Source: Cytophagaceae bacterium
GTDB lineage: Bacteria; Bacteroidota; Bacteroidia; Cytophagales; Cytophagaceae
DNA length: 42,425 bases
Reading direction: 5' to 3'
Assembly (NCBI GenBank): GCA_025454925.1
Contig: JALONM010000030.1
Coordinates: 1 to 42,425, forward strand
The first letter of the stretch is position 1, and each line of letters opens with the position of its first letter. The position numbers and the translations under genes are program-made. The notes below the pieces were generated by a model. It did no database searches, was not told where the DNA came from, and saw only the letters and a program-made list of their open reading frames with translations. Positions 17,756-25,809 of the stretch are shown one piece after another.

Positions 17756-20113
17756 CTACTTTATAAACCTTACTTTATACGTGTGGCCGTTCATTTCTGC
17801 CTGCAGGAAATACAAACCCTGAGCAAAGCCAAGCACAGAAATAGGATCGCCGGCATCCCATTGATACAATTCTGTCATCACCTCACCTTTGGTATTTGTA
17901 ATTTTTACGAAGGAATATTTTCCTTCCCCTTTTAGATATAATTGAGTATGCTCACCTAGGGGATTAGGATAAATAAGTTGTTCCTCTGAAAATAATTCTT
18001 CGGCACTGCTGCGTGCTGCATTTCCTGCGCAAGAGCCTACAGTAAGACTATGCATATTGGCAGAACTGTTTCTTTCGCCACCTGCAGGATGACTATAGGT
18101 ATAATAAAAACGAATGGTTTGTCCAGAACTCACGTTCAACTTAAATGGAATGGAAGGATAAACGCGATACCCAGGATATGGACCAGCACCTGTGCCGTAA
18201 TATAGTATCAGGGTGGATGCGCCCACTCCGCTGAGTACGGGATTAAATGTGATGCTAGGGTTGTTTGATTCAGAAGATACACGGTATGTGTAATCCTGAA
18301 GGTATTGACCAGAACAGCCAGTTCCCGAAGAAGTTTCTTTTACGAACTGCAACTTATTCAGATTAAATCCTCCACCAATCACTTTAATCTTCAATAGGTA
18401 GGAGCCTTCCGTCAATCGAATACCGGACAGGGTGAGATTTCTCCAAATCTGCCATCCTCCGCTGGCTGGCACTGGCACCACCGGGCTGATCGGTTCGTTG
18501 TTCAATTCCAACTGGAAGGAGCCTGTCGAAGATACCGCGGCAATATTGGCTACCACACTATAGTTGGATGTTTCTGTTACCTTTACAGAATACTCCAGCC
18601 ATTCCCCCGTTTGCGTCCAGCCTAGGTTATAGCCTCCCTCCTGGCACACTTCCAAATCCACTGCATCGGTACGAAAGCTATTGCCTTCATTCGTTGCACT
18701 CAAATCAGACCAGGCAACTAGCGAACCTCCCAGGTCATAATGTTCCGCTTCGATGATGCCGGGTATCGTATGAGCGACACCAAGGAACGGACTCTGCTCT
18801 CCAGGAGGGTTGCTTGTTTCCTTTTCAGCTATCAGTTTATTTATGTTGAAACCTCCGGAAACGATTTTAATTCGCAATACTTTCACACCACTTGTCAAAA
18901 TTACTTTTTGACTTAGGGTTTTCCATTGCTGCCAACCACCCGTGGCCGCAACCGTTATGGCTGGACCGAGGTTATTGCCTGCTATTTCATATTGAAGAGC
19001 TCCCGTGTTGAGCGTGGAAGCAACCTGAGCATGCAACCAATAAGTAGCTGATTCTTTAATATCAATCGTGTATTCCATCCACTCTCCAGTCTCCGTCCAT
19101 CCTACATTGTAGCCACCTTCGTTGCAAACTTCCAAATCCACTCCTTCGTTGCGGAAAATATTCCCAACATTCCAGGGATTCGTATCCGAAAAAGCAACAT
19201 CCTGACCACCCGTATCGAAATGTTCAACCTCCAAGGTTCCCGGAAATGCTGAGGGAATGCCTGAATACGGTTTCTGTTCTGCAGGTGGCAGAGTGCCGCT
19301 TATAGAGAGCCTAGCTATAATTGGAAAATGATCCGTTGGATACAATCGGTTTTCATTGTAATGAATAATTTCTGAACTTAAGGTGGCTCCTATTCCTTGT
19401 TGTAATAAAATGAAATCTATTTTAGGTCCACTTGTGCCTCCGCCAAAACCATGAAAGGTACCTACGTTGCCGGCGTTGGGATATAGCTCTCTAAATGTAT
19501 CGCGAAACTTAACAGTTCCTTTGTTTTTTAAATGCACCACAGATTCTTCAACTTCCGGTGCGTTCATATCTCCGGTTACCACTACCGGATATTGCAGGAA
19601 CTGTCTTGTATCGATACGACTGGTAAGTAATTGCGCACTTTTTAAACGGGCATATGGCCCCACAATATCCCAATGATTGTTGTACACATAAAAACGTTTT
19701 CCGTCGCTAAAGTTTTCCAATATTACCCACTGCACCCTCCGGATGTATAATTGTCCCCAGTCAAACGAGCCATTGGGGGCGTCAGGGGTATTCGACAACC
19801 AGAATTTCCCTGCCTGAATTACTCGTAATTTATTGGATTGATACATGATTCCCGTGCTGACTTCCGTGGCCATTTTCATTCCGGGGATATGCTGCATGAT
19901 GGAGTTAACATGCACCCATTCATCTTCCTGCAATCCTATAACATCAGGATTATACAATTTCAACATATTGATGGCTCGCCATTGCCGTGTATTCCAATCG
20001 TTAGGATAGGGATCCACGTTGACACGGACATTAAGCGTCATAATTTTAACATCCTGCGCAGATAGCCAGAGGGCTCCTATGAAGAGTAAGTAAAGCCGTA
20101 TAAATTTTATCAT
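17756..20113 (-). CDS. Secreted EEP-fold phosphodiesterase/nuclease with two CBM6 modules and T9SS tail
   Basis: This 785-residue protein has a signal peptide (MIKFIRLYLLFIGALWLSAQ). Residues about 21-270 are an endonuclease/exonuclease/phosphatase domain with expected metal and catalytic residues: Asn28 in LNVR, Glu63 in LQEDE, His147 in NNHWD, Asp182 and Asn184 in TGDMNAP, Asp261-His262 in TDHFP. Two CBM6-like modules follow (about 290-425 and 445-585), each with EVEHFDTGG or EAEHYDLGG, a YNxGWTxTGEW strand and GGWQxW. A separate beta domain and a T9SS type A tail (IYPNPLGEHTQLYL ... GLYFLQ) close the protein. It is probably a secreted enzyme held on a polysaccharide. The substrate (DNA, phospholipid or other phosphodiester) is not settled. 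Confidence 0.9.
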   Translation of the reverse strand: MIKFIRLYLLFIGALWLSAQDVKIMTLNVRVNVDPYPNDWNTRQWRAINMLKLYNPDVIGLQEDEWVHVNSIMQHIPGMKMATEVSTGIMYQSNKLRVIQAGKFWLSNTPDAPNGSFDWGQLYIRRVQWVILENFSDGKRFYVYNNHWDIVGPYARLKSAQLLTSRIDTRQFLQYPVVVTGDMNAPEVEESVVHLKNKGTVKFRDTFRELYPNAGNVGTFHGFGGGTSGPKIDFILLQQGIGATLSSEIIHYNENRLYPTDHFPIIARLSISGTLPPAEQKPYSGIPSAFPGTLEVEHFDTGGQDVAFSDTNPWNVGNIFRNEGVDLEVCNEGGYNVGWTETGEWMEYTIDIKESATYWLHAQVASTLNTGALQYEIAGNNLGPAITVAATGGWQQWKTLSQKVILTSGVKVLRIKIVSGGFNINKLIAEKETSNPPGEQSPFLGVAHTIPGIIEAEHYDLGGSLVAWSDLSATNEGNSFRTDAVDLEVCQEGGYNLGWTQTGEWLEYSVKVTETSNYSVVANIAAVSSTGSFQLELNNEPISPVVPVPASGGWQIWRNLTLSGIRLTEGSYLLKIKVIGGGFNLNKLQFVKETSSGTGCSGQYLQDYTYRVSSESNNPSITFNPVLSGVGASTLILYYGTGAGPYPGYRVYPSIPFKLNVSSGQTIRFYYTYSHPAGGERNSSANMHSLTVGSCAGNAARSSAEELFSEEQLIYPNPLGEHTQLYLKGEGKYSFVKITNTKGEVMTELYQWDAGDPISVLGFAQGLYFLQAEMNGHTYKVRFIK

Positions 20114-20469
20114 GGGTGTATGTATTTGGTTTCTGAGGGTAAGAAATTAGAAATCCATTAGCCTGAAACATTCAATACCCATTTTTTTTGAAAAAGAGAG
20201 AAAGATTGGCTTCACAGAAAGCGAGAAATTACGGAATAGCGTTTTCCAAATTTTCATTGGAAGGCCTGCACTAGCGTTTTTAATAAAAACTGTTCGTAAT
20301 AAAAACATATGCGTTTGCCTTCCTATGCATCGACTAAAAAAGTCTTGCACAATTGAGCAAACGCATACCTTTGAAAAATAGAATAGAGGATATTTTCGTT
20401 CTGATTTTCTCTTTCGCAAAAAGAAATGGATCTGTCTTTAATCCAATCCTGACGAATGAAAATCAGAGC
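20114..20469. other. Gene-free spacer with an 11-bp inverted repeat
   Basis: No convincing gene was found. A 90-codon minus-strand frame (20147-20419) has no recognisable features and an odd Phe/Ser/Lys/Cys-rich composition, so it is not called. TATGCGTTTGC (20308-20318) and GCAAACGCATA (20357-20367) are perfect inverted copies 38 nt apart. On the minus strand they are followed by a short T run, about 100 bp beyond the stop of the gene that ends at 20470. Confidence 0.5.
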
Positions 20470-22227
20470 TTATTGTTTGATAACGGATGAAACGATAGGT
20501 CCGTTTTCGGTATTCAATTCCAACCAATAGATACCGGCTAGCAATGCTTCGGCCAATACTTCTACCTGATCTTCTGAAAGTAGTATCCTGGCAGGTACTA
20601 CCATTCCATTTACATCTTTCAATTGGGCAGCGATTACTCGGCTGTTAGCCGTTGTTACTATAAATCTATCCTGGAAGGGGTTGGGAAAAGCCGACCATTC
20701 CACGATGCTCTGATCCAAATACGAAGCACTGCGCGCACTCGCATTTACCTGAATGGTTATTGTGGCCTCGGAGGTTTTGCCAGCATTATCGGTCGCCAGC
20801 GCTTTGAGCTGGTGCGAGCCTGCACTAAGATTAGCCAGGACAGGATCTAAGGAGCCGCCATTGGTGCTGTTCCAAACGTAGGGAGCTGTATTCTCCTGAC
20901 GAATCAAATTTCCATCCAAAAATAATTTCACATTCGAGATCGTTCCATCGGCGTCAGATGCATTTACCTGTACAACGATGTTCTTTCCGGTAGTAGCAGC
21001 ATTCAACGGCTGAGCGAAGCTCACAGTAGGATTTCCTGTTGGTAAAGAGCCAATTGTAATGGTGAGATTCGTGCTGGCGGTAGCGCCTTTGTTATCGGTG
21101 GCAACAGCCGTAAACTGGTACGTGCCTGAAGATAGATTTGATAACACTGGATCCTGGTTGATATGATTCCACTCATATGGACTTACCAATTCTTTGCGCA
21201 CAGAAACTCCATTCATAAATAATTCTACCGATACAATGGAACCATCGGCATCGCTGGCAGAGGCACGTACAATAAGTGTGGCAGGCGCAGGGAAATTACT
21301 TCCAGCGGCCGGATTTAAAAATGAAACTTGTGGATTCTGATTCTGTCCGATGACCACCGGATTGGTAAGAACGTTTCGAATATCGGTAATGGAAGGTGAG
21401 TTATTGCCCCCAGACATATTACCATTCACAATATTTCCACCGTTCGAAATCAGGTAATATACCATGCCGGCATCAGAAGGATCAAATTTGCTAACAAATG
21501 GATTTCGGGTATACATCCAACGGAGGTTCGCATCGGAGGAAGTGCGCATCCAATCCCATTCGTTAGTGCTCAAGGCTCTGTTAAGTCTGTAATTTTGATC
21601 TGGTATCGCTACACGTTTTATTGCGGGAAAGTTATTTCCAATGCTTGTCCAGGTATGTGGAGAACAGTCGGCACGATAATAGTTTTCGTTCCAGCGGCCA
21701 TGTGAAATAATGTAAACGTGCGGGTGTGCCGATGAAGAAGAACCATTGATCGCACGCCAAATGGTTTCCATGGGGCCTGCCGCTATTATAAAAAGAGGAT
21801 TGGCGGAGGTAGACCGATTAATTTCTGCGCGCAAATGCGACTCACATCCGGCGGGATTTGCGATATGATCAAACATAACAGACGGACTGTATCCATATCG
21901 ATCGATCATTCCTTGCGCACTGGCCACCATGTGTGCGGCATCCCTCCCTTCAAATTCAGGTTTATCAGCATAATCGCCCCCATCGTTGTCAACCGTGTTT
22001 GCATTGCCACAGGTATTATTGTTGTATTCCACATGCACCACTTTGGATTGATGGCCGGCTGCTTTTGCAATTCCCAATGAAACGGGCAAGGCAATTATGT
22101 CGTCGTCATCGTGTAAATTTCCATCAAAACTCATCGCAATGCGTCCTGCCCCAAAGGGGAAAGTTTGGGCTAATACCGAAGCACTAAGTACCCCTGAAAC
22201 TAAAATTCCTTGGACTAATTTTTTCAT
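20470..22227 (-). CDS. Secreted nucleoside-hydrolase-like protein with Ig domains and T9SS tail
   Basis: This 585-residue protein has a signal peptide (MKKLVQGILVSGVLSASVLAQ). The N-terminal ~270 residues look like a nucleoside-hydrolase-type Rossmann domain: an acidic cluster in SFDGNLHDDDDI (Asp35, Asp40-43), HVEYNNNTC, FDHIANPAGC, PLFIIAAGPMETIW and HVYIISHGRWNENY. Two bacterial Ig-like domains follow (about 290-385 and 390-490), each with a DADGxIxxVxLFxxG motif and an APYVWN or SPYEWN turn. A T9SS type A tail begins near WSAFPNPFQDRF. The hydrolase assignment is from motif layout only. A sugar- or nucleoside-acting secreted enzyme is likely; the reaction is not known. Confidence 0.8.
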   Translation of the reverse strand: MKKLVQGILVSGVLSASVLAQTFPFGAGRIAMSFDGNLHDDDDIIALPVSLGIAKAAGHQSKVVHVEYNNNTCGNANTVDNDGGDYADKPEFEGRDAAHMVASAQGMIDRYGYSPSVMFDHIANPAGCESHLRAEINRSTSANPLFIIAAGPMETIWRAINGSSSSAHPHVYIISHGRWNENYYRADCSPHTWTSIGNNFPAIKRVAIPDQNYRLNRALSTNEWDWMRTSSDANLRWMYTRNPFVSKFDPSDAGMVYYLISNGGNIVNGNMSGGNNSPSITDIRNVLTNPVVIGQNQNPQVSFLNPAAGSNFPAPATLIVRASASDADGSIVSVELFMNGVSVRKELVSPYEWNHINQDPVLSNLSSGTYQFTAVATDNKGATASTNLTITIGSLPTGNPTVSFAQPLNAATTGKNIVVQVNASDADGTISNVKLFLDGNLIRQENTAPYVWNSTNGGSLDPVLANLSAGSHQLKALATDNAGKTSEATITIQVNASARSASYLDQSIVEWSAFPNPFQDRFIVTTANSRVIAAQLKDVNGMVVPARILLSEDQVEVLAEALLAGIYWLELNTENGPIVSSVIKQ

Positions 22228-22388
22228 AATCGTGTTTGGGTTAATAACTATTACTGGATGTCAACACCTAAAGCATGATTTCAGTAAACAGAGATTTCAG
22301 TAGAATGAAATTTTTTCAGAAACGATGTCACATTTCTAGTTTTGCTTGGTATAGTATAAAAAAATAAATCCCGTATATCGTATCCATT

Positions 22389-23564
22389 ATGAAAACAGTA
22401 TTCTTTACCCTTTTCCTAATCGCAAACACAAGCCCGTTTTTATCAGCACAATATTACTTATCTCCTATCGCTTTCCCTCAAGCTCCTTCTTCCTTTGAGC
22501 TGCCAAATGGAATCAGCGTTCAGGGTACAACCGTATTTGCACTTTCGCAAAACGATACCGTATATCGTTACCATACCGATGGCACCTACCTATCCCATTG
22601 GTCGTGTCCGGAATTAGAAGGGGCGGTTAGTATTAAAGTAATGGACGACACTTGTTATTTTGTCCGACTGGGACCATCTTTTGAAACCGAAGTGGTGCTT
22701 ACAAAATCCGATGGAACTTTTATTGAAAAATGGGAAAGAGAAGGAAGCTTTCTGGATAAATTTCGCAAACCTCTTGATTTGTGTATCGACAAGGCACGAA
22801 ACATCTTTGTAGTAGACCAGCAAAAAGATGAAGTGTTTAAATTTACCAACCGGGGTTCCTTTCTTCGCAGTTGGGTGCTGGAAGGTGGCACCGGAAATTA
22901 TGGAGTTTCAGCACATGATATAGAAACCGATGAATTGGGATATGTATACGTGCTGACTGAAAATTCTGAAATCCAAAAATACGATTCTTCCGGTACTTTT
23001 ATTGCTGAAGTCGCCATCAATCCGAGCGGGGAAGCATATTCTCTGAATGTGGATGCGATTAGCTTTAATCCATACGATAACCATCTATATGCATTAGTAG
23101 ATTCCATCGAAAATTTTAATGTCAAAAAAACATATATAAAGGCCTTTTCGACGGCACTTGTTAACCAGCATAAAAATTCCGAACTACGTGCTTTTGGCTT
23201 CGGGGAATTTGTGTGTACCGAAAGCCATCTTTTTCTGGCCGCCTGGAGTGATCACTTAATTTACAAGCTTACCTACTCCACTACATCGCTGCACTCCTCT
23301 GATTCAAAACTAATGAAAGAGGCCTCTATATTTCCTAATCCGGCGAAAGAGAGCTGCTCTGTTAAGTTGCCTGCCGAGTTACCAGTTGGGCCCATTTCCT
23401 ATCGTATCATCGATGCATCAGGAAATGAAAGGGTATCAGAGGTTACTTGGATATACAATTCCTGCTGCCCACTAAAACTTGATGCTTTGGAAAGCGGACT
23501 CTATACGGTGCAATTGCGACACGAAGATCAAACCTTTGTAAGTAAACTAAACATTATACGCTAA
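22389..23564 (+). CDS. Secreted beta-propeller (NHL/6-bladed) protein with T9SS tail
   Basis: This 391-residue protein has a signal peptide ending SPFLSAQ. Residues about 25-300 form repeated blades of the NHL or six-bladed type (GISVQGTTVFALSQNDTVYRY, KPLDLCIDKARNIFVVDQQKDEVFKF, GTFLxxW-like strands). A T9SS type A sorting domain follows (ASIFPNPAKESCSV, then GLYTVQLRHEDQTFVSKLNIIR). It is divergent from the nucleoside-hydrolase-like gene across about 160 bp. Beta-propellers of this kind usually bind proteins or glycans; no catalytic residues can be seen. A strong bidirectional terminator follows. Confidence 0.83.
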   Translation: MKTVFFTLFLIANTSPFLSAQYYLSPIAFPQAPSSFELPNGISVQGTTVFALSQNDTVYRYHTDGTYLSHWSCPELEGAVSIKVMDDTCYFVRLGPSFETEVVLTKSDGTFIEKWEREGSFLDKFRKPLDLCIDKARNIFVVDQQKDEVFKFTNRGSFLRSWVLEGGTGNYGVSAHDIETDELGYVYVLTENSEIQKYDSSGTFIAEVAINPSGEAYSLNVDAISFNPYDNHLYALVDSIENFNVKKTYIKAFSTALVNQHKNSELRAFGFGEFVCTESHLFLAAWSDHLIYKLTYSTTSLHSSDSKLMKEASIFPNPAKESCSVKLPAELPVGPISYRIIDASGNERVSEVTWIYNSCCPLKLDALESGLYTVQLRHEDQTFVSKLNIIR

Positions 23565-23580
23565 CCTTGGCGTACCAACT

Positions 23581-23620
23581 GAAAAACGCAAGAAAGAATT
23601 ACTTCCTTCTTGCGTTTTTC
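23581..23620. terminator. Bidirectional terminator
   Basis: GAAAAACGCAAGAA (23581-23594) is the perfect inverse of TTCTTGCGTTTTTC (23607-23620), and inner GAA/TTC pairs shorten the loop. A runs on one side and T runs on the other let it end transcription from both convergent genes. Confidence 0.85.
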
Positions 23621-23659
23621 TGTTAAAAGAGGCAATCCCCTCGTTTGGTATTCGCAATA

Positions 23660-24079
23660 TTACGCTTCTGCCAAGTATTGTGTAAAGGCAAACCCTTGTT
23701 CACCGTCTTTGGTTTTAATTTCCCACCACTGATCATTGGTTTGGTTTACCAATGTCACTACTTCGTGGTGCGCAGCCTTTCCAACAATTGCATCCGTTGT
23801 ACTAGGTCCTTTGCGTATGTTAAGATTGGTGCTTTCAGTGATAACTTTTAATTTGGTACCTGGAAGGAGCTCCGGAGCAGTAATATTTAGCACCAGATCC
23901 CCTGAAGAAAAGTCAGGATCAATTTTATTATACAAACTCCAAAGTTTGGCTTTGGTAACTGCATTCGACGAACCATTTACATACAAGGCTCCGTTCTTTT
24001 CGGAAATTTGCACCCCGGAAACATCTTTGTTTGCGAGGTCTATGAGTTCTTTATATTTTGCTTGTAGCGCCATGGTCAT
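23660..24079 (-). CDS. SH3-domain protein with BON-like N-terminus
   Basis: This 139-residue protein begins MTMALQAKYKELIDLANKD. Residues about 5-60 resemble the second, BON-like half of the upstream protein (alternating SGVQISEKNGALYVNGSS then a helix). The C-terminal half is a bacterial SH3 domain (LNIRKGPSTTDAIVGKA, then VVTLVNQTNDQWWEIKTKDGEQGFAFTQYL). It has no signal peptide, which is unusual for bacterial SH3 proteins that bind cell wall. The second ATG, two codons in, is also possible. It starts one base after the stop of the BON lipoprotein gene, so the two are probably translationally coupled and may work together. Confidence 0.75.
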   Translation of the reverse strand: MTMALQAKYKELIDLANKDVSGVQISEKNGALYVNGSSNAVTKAKLWSLYNKIDPDFSSGDLVLNITAPELLPGTKLKVITESTNLNIRKGPSTTDAIVGKAAHHEVVTLVNQTNDQWWEIKTKDGEQGFAFTQYLAEA

Positions 24080-24080
24080 T

Positions 24081-24575
24081 TTATTTTTTTACCAATTCTT
24101 TACTATTCACTTTAAGGTTTAATGCTTGCAGTCCTTGCATCAATACCATCAGCTTAGATTTTGCAATTTCACCTTTCAATTTTATTTCTTCTCCCATCAA
24201 TTCATAGGTTACACCAGGGAAATCTTTAAGGGCATCTTTCACCTTCTGCTCCAATTCGCTCACCTGCGCTACTGTTTCTTGTACTACTTCTTGCACTACT
24301 TCCACAGGTTTTTCAACGGTAATCGCATTGGTTACTGATTTTACTCCCTTCACTGCTTTTGCCAATTCTTCTACTTTCGCTTTAACAGCTTCTTCTTTGC
24401 AAGTTCCGGAAATGCTAACAGCTCCTTTTTCCACCGCTACCGATACACCTGATAGATCCAAGCCCTGAAGCGCTGTTTCTACGCCGGTTTTAATTTCAGC
24501 ATCCTTAGGACCACAAGCTGTAAAGCCGATCAAAAACACGATGGCGATCATCGCGCCCAAAAAAGTTTTTTTCAT
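24081..24575 (-). CDS. BON-domain lipoprotein
   Basis: This 164-residue protein has a lipoprotein signal with lipobox FTAC (Cys21). Residues about 25-90 are a BON domain (AEIKTGVETALQGLDLSGVSVAVEKGAVSISGTC ... VKGVKSVTNAITV, given in outline). A Glu/Val-rich linker follows, and a second BON-like half (KVKDALKDFPGVTYELMG ... KLKGEIAKSK). Known family: BON domains, as in OsmY, bind membranes or help envelope stress survival. It precedes the SH3 protein by one base. The pair looks like a small envelope-maintenance operon; a function beyond that is not visible. Confidence 0.83.
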   Translation of the reverse strand: MKKTFLGAMIAIVFLIGFTACGPKDAEIKTGVETALQGLDLSGVSVAVEKGAVSISGTCKEEAVKAKVEELAKAVKGVKSVTNAITVEKPVEVVQEVVQETVAQVSELEQKVKDALKDFPGVTYELMGEEIKLKGEIAKSKLMVLMQGLQALNLKVNSKELVKK

Positions 24576-24823
24576 AGTTTTAATGTACGTTTAGATTAGG
24601 GCAGTAAAGTACATTTTTTAATTGTCTGCTAAAACAAATCGCTTTATTAATTATCTATGACCTGAAAATTACGCTTTGTAAAAAGGCAACGTAAGTATTT
24701 TAACGTAGCCAATAAACGTATGAAATGATTAATCCTAAGTTCGTTCTGCGATGGATATAGACCTTTACCATCCAATTCGTACCTTGTGCACTGGATGGAT
24801 GGTATCATAAAAATATCCACTCT
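24576..24823. other. Divergent spacer with a short inverted repeat
   Basis: CCATCCA (24768-24774) and TGGATGG (24792-24798) are inverted copies 17 nt apart, about 25 bp before the start of the next plus-strand gene. It could be an operator, but this is only a positional suggestion. No gene is seen. Confidence 0.35.
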
Positions 24824-25309
24824 ATGGTAATGAAATCAAAAACCGATTATACGTTATTCCGCACATACCTGCTCTTTTTTGTTTTTTGGGCCTTACTTCT
24901 CTTATTCCCTATGTTGCAAAGTGCCTTGTTCAGCAAGATGCATAAAGGTTCCATTCCCCACTCCCTATTATTTTCGGCATATATATTAGTGTTCCTTCTG
25001 CTACCCGCCTACGGCCTCTCCTGGTGCGCAAGAACTTTTGAAATAGAGAATGGCACGATCAAGGTTAGTGATTTCTTCGGATTGCGCGATCGTACATTTA
25101 CACTACCCGGAAATTCAGGAATACGCATTATTCACAAAAGTATCCCATATCGTTATCAATTGCCCTTTCTAAAAGGAGGATATTCTAATTTCAGAATTCT
25201 GAAAATCGTAACCGCTGAAGGTGTTAGTCTTGAGATCCAATCACGGTACGTAAAAAACTTTACTGAATTACTGGCCGCGTCAAGGTCTCAGGCGACCAAC
25301 AAACACTAG
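24824..25309 (+). CDS. Small membrane protein with PH-like domain
   Basis: This 161-residue protein has two membrane segments (about 12-34 and 45-68) followed by a soluble part. The soluble part begins FEIENGTIKVSDFFGLRDRTFTLPGNSGIRII, a strand pattern seen in bacterial PH-like domains of small membrane proteins. A second in-frame ATG two codons later is equally possible. Its arrangement resembles the first half of the four-TM protein at 40851. I cannot assign a function. It is transcribed on the same strand as the giant gene but is separated from it by about 500 bp. Confidence 0.6.
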   Translation: MVMKSKTDYTLFRTYLLFFVFWALLLLFPMLQSALFSKMHKGSIPHSLLFSAYILVFLLLPAYGLSWCARTFEIENGTIKVSDFFGLRDRTFTLPGNSGIRIIHKSIPYRYQLPFLKGGYSNFRILKIVTAEGVSLEIQSRYVKNFTELLAASRSQATNKH

Positions 25310-25809
25310 GCATTTCCACCGGTTCATCTTTCAACACCTACGAATCAATACCCTTAGAATATTTAAAACCAATCCCTGCATCAACTGCTCAACAAAGGGA
25401 GTGAACTTGTGACCCGTATATTCATTTCTTGCTGGCCTATTAACGTAAGCCTTCATCTGTTGTAGCATTTTGATTCATGGCTTGAGGATCATTCCATGAC
25501 ATTTGCCTGATGCAAAATAAAAAATTCTAGAATTGGTAAAGCCAGTGTGCATGCTGGAACATAGACAACTCAATACCTGATTAAAAAGTAATGTTAAACA
25601 GCGGCAATAAAGCAGCAGGAAACAGCATGCTGGCAGCCACTCCTGCGATTGATGTTAGTTGACTTTTTTATTTACAGTCTTTTGAAAATTAATAAGTTAA
25701 ATCGATTTGTTTATATTTTGTAAGGGGCTGCTATGTTTTTGTATTCAGTAAATTCTGTCTACGTCCTGATTCAGGGCGTACATTGGACCAGATTCAAATA
25801 GGTCTGATT
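25310..25809. other. Long leader spacer of the giant-gene cluster
   Basis: No gene is seen in these 500 bases. GCAGGA (25615-25620) and TCCTGC (25641-25646) can pair, enclosing the 10-bp palindrome CAGCATGCTG (25623-25632). The last 120 bases are AT-rich and hold a promoter-like box. Confidence 0.45.
25712..25720 (+). promoter_or_regulatory. Weak candidate promoter box upstream of the giant gene
   Basis: TATATTTTG is close to the Bacteroidota TAnnTTTG element but one base too long. It lies about 90 bp before the ATG. A TTTG at 25681-25684 is farther upstream than the usual spacing, so the call is weak. Confidence 0.25.

Noticed and set aside
20147-20419. 90-codon minus-strand open frame
   Set aside because: The product is rich in Phe, Lys and Ser, has no domain, and crosses the inverted repeat; no support as a gene.
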